A DNA stretch of 64,000 nt, taken from NCBI GenBank assembly GCA_021014325.1, contig CM037464.1, forward strand, positions 9,765,127 to 9,829,126. The letters are read 5' to 3'. This DNA is from Plazaster borealis. Taxonomy: Eukaryota; Echinodermata; Asteroidea; Forcipulatida; Labidiasteridae. The notes under the pieces were generated by a model. It worked only from the letters and a program-made list of their open reading frames with translations, searched no databases and was not told the origin of the DNA. Every line of letters begins with the position of its first letter. The first letter of the stretch is position 1. The translations under genes were made by a program, and so were the position numbers. Below, piece by piece: positions 36,001 through 50,542 of this stretch.

Positions 36001-39000
36001 GTTGTTAATGTTGTTGTATGGACTAGAAGTAGCAAGTTCCTCACCGTTGTGCTGTAACTTTTTATTTTGTGGATATCAATACATGACGTTGTGAGAGTGT
36101 TAGTAAACTTCAAATTGAAATAGAGGATGCATCCATTGTCCGAATCAAAAATCAAACTGTCGAAATTCACAGTGCGAGTATTGTCCAAGGATAAGGAGAG
36201 GGACAGAAGTTTGTAGCATCTGTAGCAATGTTTGAAAGGTTGCAAATTGTGCCAACACACTGAAGTACAGCACCAACTGCAACATCCCAAATGTCATGAT
36301 GCTTAGTGGAACATCTGTATTTGGATGTGCAAGGAGGTTATCAATTGCAAGGGCAGTTTCAATTAAGAATAACGTTACCATAATAATGTGAGGAATCTTG
36401 CCTACATTACTTAAGTAGTGCTGCATGAGTGGATAACACTTGTGAGCACTGTGAAATAGTGGTGTATAAGTTCAAAAGTAAAAGTAATTCTCAAACATTG
36501 TCTGAGTAATCACAAATGACACTGACTTTTTCAACAAGTGGCTTTAGAGTTGAATTGGTGTCTGATGAACAACTGCAATTCTAGTAGGATTAATGACAAC
36601 CCTGCTGGTTGCAAGAAGAATACAGAGATAATGTGCATTTGGTTCAGCATGTATACTGGCCACTATAAGTTTGTTACTAAAATTGGCAAGAGACCATGTA
36701 TTCCAGTGGCATCAAGCTGAACTCATCCCCAGCATTGAGCAGTGGTTTTCCCTGTTCAAGAAGCCATCCAAATCATGAAACCCGAGACATTTATTCATGT
36801 ACTTAAGGGTCTCCAAAGCCCAACTAACACACTTCAGTGACCCTTCAGTCTATGGTGTGGATTCCACTGTTCCGCACTCACTCCCAGTGTTCCGACCTTC
36901 ACACTTTAGTGCACTCAAAGCAGTGTCCAGTCTCCATGCATCAGTAGATACCTCTGCTTAAAAACCCCATCTCCATCCAAATTCTGTATGTGTGGTATAC
37001 AAGGTACCAGATAGTACAGTGGCCCAGTGCACTCCTTGAAAGAATCAACATTGTTGCAAAGGTACAGGTAGCCTGAACATCTGACGTCACACTTCGAGGC
37101 TCGTGAATAACGCCAGATACCTGCCTTGACCGCATGGCCAGATCCTGCCAGATGTACCTTTGACCTCGCATCCATTTTACATGGCGATTCACAGTCAATT
37201 CAGACGTGTAAACATATTAGATAGTGAATAAAACAACATTACATGCATGTACAAACATTATGCATAAACGACCGACCGAAAATGCAAGCTGACCGACAAA
37301 CTACATCACCTCGGACAAATCACAACACAGATGTGGAAAGCTTACGTCACTGCACATTTGTCCAATGAAATTATTGTACATGTATCCAATGAAATCATTG
37401 GGCCTGTAAAGACAGGGGACCAGTCAAAGGTACAAGGTGCTGTTAGGAAAGGTTAATGCAGGCGTCAATTTGAAGCGTGGACCCACCCTCCTCAGAGGTC
37501 GCAAAATATCGACGCCGTTTCGATGCCGAAGCCTGAGGTCAATAATTTGTTGTTATAGTGAAGCCGTAACGTTCTTTTTTAATAATTGGGTGAAGCATTA
37601 CCTATAAAGTTGATGAAAAGGGTGAAGCGTTGACGAGCCTTATTTGTGTTTGGTGATGTGACATTGAATCCACGACAGTCGCGCCGAAAGTATGTCGAAG
37701 TCGTGGCGTTTCAAACAACTGTAATTGTGATGCAATCTTTGAAGATGGCCTGTTTTGAAATTCGTGCAAGCCAACTTGGAATTTGCGTGCGCGCAATTTT
37801 TGAACTGAAGTTTGCCCACACAAAAAAATACAAACATTCTAACATCGCGCGCCGCACCACCTTGCAAACTGTATCCGGTGGTGCGTTTCCAGCGTTCAAG
37901 CGTTGCCAAGTTTCTTGCCGTTTGCTACCGATCTCATTTCGAGTGGAACGAGCTGTGCGCCGCGAACGTTGGCGAAAGTTAGCAACGAGGCTAACTAGAC
38001 TGGTCCCTGTCCTTATCAGCAATTAAGGAAAGACGTCAAATGTTCAGGCTATGCAGATGGCCAATATGGTGAAACAGTGGTGAAGCGTCAGGGCTGGCAA
38101 AAACTGAAAAAGTAAAGCTTCACCTATGGAAATAATTCAAAGGGTGAAGCCTGGACTAACACATTTGCTGATAGGGTGAAGTGGTGGTGAAATCCTGACC
38201 TTATACATAATTGGCTCAGGTGAAGAAAGGTGATGACGTGAGGAGGGTGGGTTCAGGCTTCAAATTGACGCCTGCATAAGGATTGAGAGGAACAGTTCCT
38301 GCTTGAGGCCCCGAGTCATCAGATGTGTCATTTCTTGTGGTTAGGTGTCATAAGGTAGAGTATGGCTTGTGGTTAGGTGTCATAATGTGGAGTATGGCTT
38401 GTGGTTAGGTGTCATAAGGTGGAGTATGGCTTATGGTTAGGTGTCATAAGGTGGAGTATGGCTTGTGGCTGGTGTCATAAGGTGGAGTGTGGCTTGTGGT
38501 TAGGTGTCATAAGGTGGAGTATGGCTTGTGGTTAGGTGTCATAAGGTGGAGTATGGCTTTTGGTTAGGTGTCATAAGGTGGAGTATGGCTTGTGGTTAGG
38601 TGTCACAAGGTGGAGTATGGCTTGTGGTTAGGTGCCATAAGGTGGAGTATGGCTTGTGGTTAGGTGTCATAATGTGGAGTATGGCTTGTGGTTAGGTGTC
38701 ATAATGTGGAGTATGGCTCGTGGTTAGGTGCCATAATGTGGAGTATGGCTTGTGGTTAGGTGCCATAAGGTGGAGTATGGCTTGTGGTTAGGTGCCATAA
38801 GGTGGAGTATGGCTTGTGGTTAGGTGCCATAAGGTGGAGTATGGCTTGTGGTTGGTGTCATAAGGTGAGCGTGAGTTGCAGACTTGTGTAAAACATGTAA
38901 GTGTTTTTCAAACAGTTTGCCATTTTCTATTGAACTTTGGAACTGTTATTCTTACAGAATACGATTCAAAAACATTACTTACCCTTTGTGATATTTCCCC

Positions 39001-42000
39001 TTTAAAATAATTCCACTTTTTGATGAACATTCTCGGGGTTGAGATCATGTACCAAAAAAGGAAAAAGTCTGTACTAATTTCTCAATTAAATTTCCACAAA
39101 TGAAAAACCAGAATAACAAGTCTTTGTGTCTTTTGTTCATGTCTTCCAAGGCAGTTTAAAGGCAAAGGGAGATCTATGAAAAAAAACATGAAATCAGCTG
39201 ATTTGTCCATAAATGTTTATACAAGGTGAGCAACAAATGTCCTTAGTTTAACACTAATCCATGGTACAGTTTGCATGTATATGTGCTTGTGGAAACCTGA
39301 CTATTTCTTATCTAGTGTTTAAACAATGTAGACAAAAAGTCGAGTCATAATAATTACCTGCATTTGGTAAAACACATTGAGTGCCACAACCAAAAGGGCA
39401 ACATTTCATACCAATGCTGCATTGTGTGTCATCTTTGCAATAATGGGTACATAGGACTGGCTCATCCATCACCACTGCAGGGCATAAACCTACAAATGGA
39501 GTTTTATATTGAGTATGAAAGTACTGTCATGAAAAAGTACTCTATGTCATCAATTCACAACCAAATGTCCCACCCAAACCATCTTATGTAAAACATAACA
39601 GTAGGTCAGAAAAATTGCTAAAAATCCACAGGTCTATCATTTTAGGGTGTTTGACTTATCTATGTTATGCACAACATCAATGGTCACCAGATGAATATAA
39701 ATCAATTTGATATGCTTGCGTTACTTGACTAATGAATTTATGACCAGCATATGGCAATTAGTCAGGTTCAGCTGTGTCTAAGAATACAAACTGTCAAATG
39801 TGTAGTCAGTATATTCTTATTAAAAATGATTGTGTTAATTTAGCATCTTGAATATAAGACAACCTTAATCTCATTTTCACTTGTTTAATAACCAGTGACA
39901 GAACAGTCTTTATTCCTGTCAAAATTAAATAAAAGTTGAATACATCTTTGAACTTTACTTGGACTCTCTGCAACAACAAGACACTTGAGACATTTAGGAT
40001 GTTTGAATGTTTCAACCCTACAAGTCGGTATCTTAAAAGAGAACTTAAACACAACTACATGTTAAGCTTGGGCGATATCGCTTTTTTTCATCCACGATGT
40101 ATCGTCAAGAATATATCGCGATATTCGATAATATCGCGATTAATTTTTGATGACGTCAATCTTCTACGAATCTCACAGTGCAAGTTTTAGTTGTAGAGGC
40201 AGCCGGCTCATTACTACTTTTCTCCAATGATCTATTCTTCGGGTTTTACTCTAAACCTTTGGGGTGAAAACCTGGGCCTATTATTTACACACATTTAATG
40301 TGTCTACTGCGCATGACAGACTGTTCTATATGTGTGCATAACTAATTAGATCACCAACCTCGTCCCCAAGATGTGTCAAGCAGTACGAGGTACTATTGTA
40401 AACATGGTTGGAAATAAAGTAAATCATGGGGACGAGGTTGATGCAACGCGTAATAACACCCGGAAGCGCGATGTCGTAGTTTTTCGGTAGTCTATGTGAG
40501 ACCGCCTGATCGGTAATAAGGCTTTGATGCTGGGGTTATTCGAAGAAACCCGGTCGGGTCGGATCTGTTGGGGAATCTTGCGGTTGCGGTCTGTGACTTG
40601 CAGCTCTTTGTTGTTGCAAGATCATCTCGGTTAGGAAATGCATCGCGATACTTAGTCGATATCGCGATTACCGATATCACGATCAAAAAAAATTTAACCG
40701 ATATCGTAATCGTTTCAGAACTAGTATCGCGATATTCGATAATATCATGGTATCGCCCAAGCTTACTACAATGTACATGTACAAACACAAGCATCCAAAC
40801 TCTTATACCCAGAGTCTACACAGAGAGATTAAAAAATGCTAAACTGTGAATGTTTCTATAATTATAATTTTTGTGAATTCCTGAAAATGTCACCGTTAAC
40901 AAGCCTGCTGCAAAGTTTTTAATCCATCAGGGTCAATGTATTTATTTCCAACAAATGGGCTTTTAAAAAATGAGATAAACCTTTCATCTCGAACCTTGAA
41001 CCTTGACAAAAATATACAAACATTTTAAAAATACATTACTTTCTTGAACATGTGTGAGCCTATAATAAAAAAAAAATTATTAAATTTTTGTTTTATCTGT
41101 AACTATGAATAACTTACTTTCAGTGGAGTTGACCTTAACTTGAAAGACATCTCTGCCAGAGTTGAATTGAAAAACAAATGTTGTTCCATTAACCAACTCC
41201 ATCTGTATGAAGTTGTTATAATAATCAGTAGCATACAATATCAATGCCTGAGACTCGATTGTGCGGAAGCCAAGATTCAGGTTTGAGGTAAGAATGTCTG
41301 TACTATCTGGTTCGTATTCCAGAAAAAGATCTTCTCTCATGAAGGAAACCACGTCCTTAGTATTGTCTATAAAAAATGAGAAACAATTAAATAGTTAAGT
41401 CCTTAGGCTCTATATATTTTTAAAACTTATATTGTCAAACATGACTTGATTTTTGTGAAAGTCATTGTTTGGTGAAAATGGCTGAATACCCTCAATAGTC
41501 AAGAAAGACTTGTCTTCAAACAGATCATACTGCAAGACACTTTGATCGCATACCAAAGCCCATTACGCCAACAAAAAATAAAATTTGAATCCATTATATG
41601 GATATACGTACCGGTATACGTACCGGTACTCAATGTAAAATCTTTTAGTACGCGCGCCTCAGACAACCGCTTAGCATCGCATGCACCCTTCGCAAAACAT
41701 ATCCCAAGGATGTGACAGAAATTAAAAGTTTGCAAAGTAAAGTTTTACAGATTTTCCAACCTAATAAAAAAGTATATTTCTGAATGGGGAATAAAAGAGT
41801 AGTGACTCGGTAGTTTTAACCCTGCAGGGTCATGAAGTAATAAAGTTTTGATAATTTTTTGGAACGCGTGAATCTTTTGTCAGATTTGTGAGGGTTGTGT
41901 TCGTTCAGAGATGCAGTTTGTACCTCTGTCACCTCGCTAAACGTTGATGGATTCTTGGTTCTTGTGAAAATACCATGACAATTTGTTGCTGTTTTGTCTG

Positions 42001-45000
42001 CAAGTAGAGTCTGTATTCAGCTGAAATAGGACTTTTATGGTATCTTTCTTTATAATTTAGCCTATAAATCAGCATTATGACAAAAACCAATCTATGACAC
42101 TACCTTTAAGACCTTGTCGCCACTCATTTATTCCCTTAATAACGGATTGTGAATCCATAATAACAAATTGTGAATCTGTTATAGAGGATTGTAAATCCAT
42201 TACAATGGTTGTGAATCTGTAAAAGAGGATTGTGAATCCATTATAATGGTTGTGAACAGATTGTGAATCTGTAATAACGGATTGTGAATCCATAATAACG
42301 GATTGTGAATCCATAATAACGTATTGTGAGTCCGTAATAATGGACTGTGAATCCATAATAAAGGATTGTGAATCCATAATAATGGATTGTGAATCTGTTA
42401 CAGATGATTGTGAATCCATTATAATGGTTGTGCATCTGTTACATTGGATTGTGAATCCATTATAATGGTTGTGAATCTGTTACATTGGATGTGAATCCAT
42501 TATAATGGTTGTGAATCTGTTACAGAGAATTGTGAATCCATTATTATGGTTGTGAATCTGTTATAAAGGATTTGAATCCATTATAGTGGTTGTGAATCTG
42601 TTACAGAGGATTGTGAATCCATTATTATGGTTGTGAATCTGTTATAGAGGATTTGAATCCATTATAATGGTTGTGAATCTGTTATAGAGGATTTGAATCC
42701 ATTATAATGGTTGTGAATCTGTTATAGAGGATTGTGAATCCATTATTATGGTTGTGAATCTGTTATAGAGGATTTGAATCCATTATAATGGTTGTGAATC
42801 TGCTACAGAGGATTGTGAATCCATAATGGTTTTGAATCTGTTACAGATTGTGAATCCATTATTATGGTTGTGAATCTGTTATAGAGGATTTGAATCCATT
42901 ATAATGGTTTTGAATCTGTTACAGAGGATTTGAATCCATTATAATGGTTGTGAATCTGTTATAGAGGATTTGAATCCATTATAATGGTTGTGAATCTGTT
43001 ATAGAGGATTTGAATCCATTATAATGGTTGTGAATCTGTTACAGAGGATTGTGAATCCATAATGGTTTTGAATCTGTTATAGATTGTGAATCCATTATTA
43101 TGGTTGTGAATCTGTTATAGAGGATTTGAATCCATTATAATGGTTGTGAATCTGTTATAGAGGATTTGAGTCCATTATAATGGTTGTGAATCTGTTATAG
43201 AGGATTTGAATCCATTATAATGGTTGTGAATCTGTTATAGAGGATTTGAATCCATTATAATAGTTGTGAATCTGTTATAGAGGATTTGAATCCATTATAA
43301 TGGTTGTGAATCTGTTACAGAGGATTGTGAATCCATTATAATGGTTGTGAATCTGTTATAGAGGATTTGAATCCATTATAATGGTTGTGAATCAGTATAG
43401 AGCCTTGTGAATCCATATAATAACGATGGTGAATCCAATATAGGATTTGAGGCATTGCATGGTGAGGTATCAATATTAGTTCGGTTTGCGGTAACACCAT
43501 GTGTATATCTACTTGCTACATGTAGGTAGATTTTGTTCTTTGAGAACTTGTCTGCTTTTTATTCTACTGCCGCAGAGTAGAATATTCGGAATGCGGGAGA
43601 CTTCTCAGTTCTAAGAAGTGAGTTCTTAATAGAGACCTATTAAGAACTCACTCCGCGATAGTGTAGTTATTAACGAGAAGTCCCCCCAATCCACATAGCG
43701 AAAGTAGTAGTCCCGCCCGATTTCCTACCTCCCGTCCAGGTACGGTAGTAGTTAATAAGCAGGACAGTTCTTTTCAGAACTGAGAAGTCTCCTGAATTCT
43801 GAATATTCTACTCTGCGGCAGTAGAATAAAAAGCAGACAAGTTCTCAAAGAACAAAATCTACCTAGCAAGTAGATATACACTTGGTGTTACCGCAAACCA
43901 AAAATATAATGATAGTGAATCCATTATAATGGATTGTTTATCCGTATCAACAGATTAGACATTTATTTTTGTTGGCGCTAATGGGCTTCTTACAATTAAG
44001 CTGATATAAGAGTTAAACATTTTTTATAATTTTCTCAGATTGAGATTTTATGCTTCACAATACTTTTATCCTATCTTAAAATTGGAAGCAGTGTTTCGCG
44101 TGCGAGCCACAGTACCTATGCTGCAGTCCTTGCCAGTTTGTGCTGGATGTGCACAGATACAGGTATATGAACTCCAATGGTCAACACATCGGCCATCATG
44201 TTGGCAGGGGTTGGACTCGCATGCAGTATTGCATCCAGCAAAAATTTGGAGATTCCTGTTAAGGATAATTAAAGCAACTTTCAATTCCCTGTGGTGTTTT
44301 CAATATTTTGCACTCAAGAACATAACAAATTTTCAATAACAAAAAAAGTTGTGTTGAAAAAGAAAATTGACTAAAATGGGACTTTCAACCTGTGACATCC
44401 GGATTAACATGCTGGTGCTGTACCAACTAAGCTATCTAGCCCTTTGTTGGTGGTCGATATTTTGTCAATGTCTTTGTTTGTAAATTAAAACATTTACCAG
44501 TCAGTTTCCCTTGTGGTTTATAACTTGATATTTTAAATTAAAATTTGCATCCCCTTAAGGTGATCCCTCTGCTGCCACTTCTCAGGTTCAGTGTTCTCCA
44601 ACCTATAGAAAAGACGTGGCGCACCGCCATGCTTTCTGCGGCGTGCGCCACGCTTTTATAATCGCCGCCAAGCTTTAAAAAAAAAATATAAAAAAAAAAA
44701 AAAAAACATTTTTTTTTTTTTTTTTTTTTTAATGGAGCACACTAGTAACACGGAATTACAAGGTAAGAAAAAGAAATGCGGTCGGGCTACCGGACACATA
44801 CGTTTCCTCTAGTGGGTGCCTAAGATAAATTGGTACCAATAAATTAAATTAAATTGGTTTTTATTTCAAGTAAGTGTTTAGAAAACCAGTATTTTACTTT
44901 GTGTTCTTAAAAACTGTAAAAATATTTCCTCAAAAAAGTTTGAGGAAAGTGGCCAGGATTCACCTCAGAATGCACCACAGAGGATCACACATCTAGGACC

Positions 45001-45767
45001 ATCTAGCACCACATCTAGGATCAAAATTTTTCTCGGGACCCTTGAGCGGGACCCGGACCCCACGCCGTAGGGGCTTTGCGCTTCGCGCTCGCATTGTACG
45101 TACCCCCTCGCAGTTTTCACCACACCAAGCACCAACCTTTAATTTTCAAAGTTGGAGAACACTGAGGTTGTATTGTAAACATGGGTGTGATCCCTGGCTA
45201 CATGGCAGTTACAGGTTGTATGGCTTCTGACTGACACCCCCAAACAAGGATACTGACAAAATAGGGAGAGGCCAACATAGGGCTAGAAAGCTCAGCTGGT
45301 AGAGCGCCGGCCTGTTAGTCCAGAGGTTGCAGGTTCAAGTCCTGCACTAGTCAATTTTCTTTTTCAAAGGGCTAGATAGCTCAGTTGGTAGAGCGCTGTC
45401 TTCCCGCGTTAACTGGTTAAAGAATTGACTGAATAGAATCCCAGACAATGTTAAAGTAATTAAAGTCAGGAAAGATAAGAGTGTTGTAAATTAGAAGGCA
45501 GGGGTGATGACCGATCTTGGGGACCCCAGTAATATAAAAAGAACATTGATCATTAACGCAGAGATGCCAACATTGAATTCCCAAAAAGAGTAGCACCGCC
45601 GAGCACTTAAAACTTAAGTTGCAAGTCAGGCATAAAACTCACCGAGTCGTAAAAAGAGGAAAATTATGACATTTATGATATAAACTAATATTTTCAGCGA
45701 AAATCACTTATTGCAAAGCGGCCTGCTCTAGAGGTCAAACAATTATGAATTGAATTCTCAGTCTTGA

Positions 45768-45799
<32 letters not shown>

Positions 45800-48700
45800 T
45801 ATTTTTTTTGATTTTTTTTTTTTTTTTGTATCGGACCGCAATTTGCACTAGCTTGTGCATGAAGAGAACCCTTTCCAACTAAATTCAACAAAATGCTGTA
45901 GTTTCTGTCCCATTGTTTATTCAAATGAATAATGCTCACGTTTGCACAGCAAAATAGTATTAAAAAAAATACGTCACACCACCTGACCACAGCAGCAGGC
46001 CAGTCAAGTCTTCAAACGACTTCAGCAAAAGCAGTTTCGTCAATTGGCCTTTCCAACCAATTCCATTTCCACCCACTGCATTCTTATTTTTATCGACAGT
46101 TTTCATCAGATCTTGGCCTCCATTGCGATCGATGAAATATTTTCTTGTTGTCACCTTTATTTTAGTTGATCGCTGCTTGCAGCGATCGCGATGTTTCAAA
46201 CAAACTCAATGACGGCGCGCGCTGAACTTGCGAATTGCATTTCAGATAAAAGTTTTCACAGGGTCTGTTTGCCGCCGCATCCCACAGTAAAGCGTTAAAA
46301 AAAACTGCGAAACCAGTCTCTACAAAAGCGACTGTAGAATGTATGCTGTACAAGGAGCCTTGTGGCTCAGTGTGTGCTCTGTGCTACGCGTGTGTCGGGT
46401 AGGCAAATCCTGAGTGCGATAGTTTATGGGATTGGTACCTCCTAAATAAGCACCAAAACGCGTCTGAATTCGGCGCCGCTTTTAACCACGCGGCAGCAGT
46501 CAACATTTGTTATAGTTTTTTATTTTATAAATACTTTTAGTGTTAGTTTTTATCATGATACATTGTTCGTAACTACATTTACACTGGGCGGCTTGTTTAT
46601 CGTATTTAATTGAAGATTATCGTAGCGGCGTATTCACGGCTCAAAATCGTATTTTCTACGCCCAAATCGTGTATGTTGGTATCTCTGTTAACGGCAAATT
46701 CATGTATTCAGGATAATGAGATTAAGAGAAGAGATTTTTGTTCAGCCTGGTTTATTAAAAGTTTCTTTGCCATATACCACAGAGAGACCTGAGTGAGATC
46801 AGTGCCGAGTGTGTTGAACAAAAACAACAGCTGTTGACTAGGATAGCAAATACTTGAATCATCAGCAAATGAAGTGAAAGAAAATATTTTGGTAGACGAG
46901 TAGCAGAGGTCATTAATATTGATGCAAACGAGTAGTGGACCAAGCATTGAACCCTGGGGGAAGGCCATGCTTAACATTTAAACAATATGAATCACATCCC
47001 CTCACTGAATTAAATCGGTATCCATTAGCAAGAGTCAGCGAACCATTCTAGGCTTTAGAAAAGGTCTTATGAAAACATCAACTGTCAAATCGTTTAATGC
47101 ATGGGTATTACAATCAGGAAGATCAACAAGGGCCAAATTAGAGGAATTCAAAGCCAAGCTTAATATCAAAGACAACATGATCAATTTGGATAAAAACAGG
47201 ACCAAGGACTACACACAAGTCATTCATGAAGTTTTGAGAAACAAGAAAGGATAAAAATAGACCTGTACAATGTTTCACATATCACCATATTGTAAGAAGG
47301 GAATATTTGTTGCAAACTTTAGATTAAGGCTCAGATTCAACCATAGAGGTGATATTGAAGATGTATGCAACAGGTTCAGCAATAGAAGGAAAAACAATTT
47401 TAAAAATGGTAAAACAAATGATATCAAAATTGAAGCTGCTTCAATGAAAACCTTCTAAGCTCTACAAACCTCAATCCCATCAACACCATAAGATCAAAGA
47501 TGAAAGAATAAAAGAAAATTGCTGTTAGTAACCCTAGTTTTCTCAAGAGGCATCGTCTTCTGAAAGCAAGAAACAGTTAGCTGGAAATATAAATGAAGCA
47601 GGAACTTACTCAACATGTTCATAATAATCATACAGGAAAGCAATGCCGCCATTATATGTGAACTCTGTTACACAGCCAGTCATGCCCTCTGTACCTCTGG
47701 GTAGTCTGTTGACAAAGAATAAACTAATGTTGGGCATTCTAATGAGGCTGGAACTATCATTCATAAATACCCGGGACAGTTTTTCCATTCTGATTCATCG
47801 AGAGGAGATCACGTGGCCATGTTTAAACATGCAATATATTTACACAATGACCCAAGGAAATGGAGTCAAATGAGGGCACTAATATGCTTGTGTGGAGCAT
47901 GCAAATTTTACTGTCAAATTTAAGTTGGTAGGTTGCATATTTGGCTCATGCAAGTTTCAAACTTGTGTGCGATAGTTTGAAACTTAAGCGCGCAAGCTGT
48001 AAACTTGCATGAGGAGCAATTTTGCCCTCACATGGAAAGAACAATAAAGGCGAGCTGAGGCTAAACTGTCAGATTTTATCACAACTTTTAATGGTTTTCA
48101 ATTTTTTTTAAGGGTAAGGTATTTGTGACCAAAAAAAAAAAGAGTGGTGACTCAGTCTTAAACGGCCATTTAAACCTTGCAGGGTCGTGGCCGTGCGATA
48201 AAGGCCATGACCCTGCCAGTTTCAAACAAAAATGTAAAACCTTGTCGCATACTCTTTTTGTTAATTGTGTTGATTTGTTGTCACTTTTATCTTCAAAAAA
48301 ATGCTTGACTGTAATGGTGCATCTGCTGACAGTAAATCTAGACAGAGATTGGTGTTATTTACCAATCATATTCATCAATCAATGTAGTAATATATACCAC
48401 ACACACAGATCCTTATAATTTGATTTGTGGACACGCGTCACGTCATCCACTATTTTGCCATGTATTTACTGCTGCAATGTTCCAGAATTAAATATGACAG
48501 CTAATATGGATAAATATCGGACGCTTTGCAGCGTTTTTCTCTAATAATCATTCCCCGTCGGTTTGTCCAAACAAGGCAATAGGCCGTGATCAACCCCCGA
48601 TTAATATTCACTTTGGTGATACATGCCTGACAAAATACATATTTGCTCATCTGTGATACATTTTCAGGATGAAAAACCCAAAAATGCTTGATTTATGGTG

Positions 48701-50511
48701 AAATTTGGATTTGAAATTAGCAACACTTCTAGCTAAATTTCATGTTTGCATGTGCAAGAATCCACCAAAAGAGGGCGTCACTAATATTTAAGAAAAAGGG
48801 ACTTTAATATCAAAGATTTTTTGAAAATGTTGCCACGGCCAAAACATTCATACTTTTATATTTGATGGACCTTGGCACCAAACTAACAAATATGGAAAAT
48901 ACTTCAGCCAATTTGCCATTTCGGGGTGGTTTTGCAATTTTTATATATTTTAGATAACTGTTATAGTGAAATTTACCCTTTTTTTTAAACAGCATATAGA
49001 AAATTTAAAAAATTCTTTGAAAGCTATGGATAGGTGGGTCCTTGAGGCTGCATTGAATGTATACAAATAATCACCAGGTGTGCAGTGGGTGGGTTATATT
49101 ATTAGTTTCAAATTGGGCTACTTTTTGACTTGTTTAAAGTATGAAAATATACCATCTTTTGACAGCTCAAAACCCATTATTATGGAAGTGCTCCAATTTC
49201 AACATCGACCACATATTGTTGAGATGAGACATTTTTTTTACGTTACTTGCCACAAATGTTCAATACATCAAGTTGTACTAGGTTAAATAAAAACAAAATC
49301 CAAAAATTTGCCATTAAATGGCAATTTGGGGCTTTTTTGCTAATTTGTTTTGTCAAAAATTGTTGGGGTGCTATAATATGTATTTTTTAGTTTTTCCACT
49401 TAAAAAAAATATAACCGCCAACTTTTGGGCCAAGGTTACAAACATTAGGCCTGATTGACGAATCTGTAGTATTTCTCGACATGTTAAGTTAAAAGTAGTT
49501 TGCTAAAAAAATCAATTGATAACATACTTGATATTCTTTGAACCCCTTATTAAAGGCTGAAAACACATAAACCAAGACGACCAGAAATGGCCGCCAGTGG
49601 CAGCTGCTCACAAGGTTGCTTGCTAGCTTTTACCCTAAATTCAGGGTCATGCTATTATATCTTGGCATTTAGATGGTGCCATGTCAAACACTTGGTAATA
49701 GTGATTTTAAAGTTGTTTTGTTTTTGTTTGAGGTTGTTTTACTTTTTGTGAGGGGGTGTATTCTGTACATTATTTTATTAATTTTTTTCTTTTAAAAATG
49801 TGATTGATGTGAATCATATGATCAACAAATTGTGGAAAATGTCAACTTTAGCAGAGGAAATAAGGCCTACTTTTATCTCTGGAGTGTTGCATAACTTTAA
49901 AACAAATTGTTATTGCAGGTTGGAACAGACATATTTGAATTTATCGGGATCTTTTCTGTTCATGGAATTAACAAAAACACCCACAATTCACTAACAGTGT
50001 CACACAATTCAATTTCCAGCAACATATACACTGTACTTTATGTGGGACTGTGGAAAATCTAATATCACCCCTATGTGCGCACTTTTGAAAGTGGGAACAG
50101 TCATATTTGGATTCAGCAGGTTTTGTTTGCTATTGTATAATAGCTAAAGTTCACTCAATTCCCAATCATGTATCAAATAAGTTTGTTATCTAGCCACAGT
50201 TTGAAGGGGTTGATCACGGCCTACCAGGTCATGTCACAGCGGACATAGTTGGTGTCAACATAGAATCATCCACATTGTTTAGAAGGGATTTTTAGAATTT
50301 TCAGAGTGTGGGATGGATGAGTTCCAATGTCTATTTTGTGTTTGTTGTGAGAAAAAGTTCCAATGACGAGGATCTACATGTATGTGTGAGTTATATAAAG
50401 CAAACAGTGAATGCATTTCGTTTGTGCACTGTCGTAGAATATAATCACTCTGTGAAATCTGGCTTTTTCAAAAATGTTATAACATATTAATAATTATAAT
50501 ACAAATAATGA

Positions 50512-50542
<31 letters not shown>

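Noticed and set aside
36145..36426. Possible multi-pass membrane protein on the minus strand
   Set aside because: Hydrophobic residues come from T-rich codons. There is no splice-compatible neighbour and no recognisable family, so I list it only as an unassigned stretch.
38325..38865. CRISPR-like repeat array
   Set aside because: Units are contiguous 32-bp repeats with no unique spacers, and the genome is eukaryotic. It is a minisatellite.
42075..42435. Open frames with repeated MDSQS-type residues
   Set aside because: They are readings through the start of the 40-bp minisatellite.
45280..45353. tRNA-Asn gene (GTT anticodon)
   Set aside because: The T arm and D arm pair well, but the anticodon stem has two mismatches and a linker base is missing. 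Two more decayed heads with the same tail occur nearby (45369, 44353), so it is a SINE.
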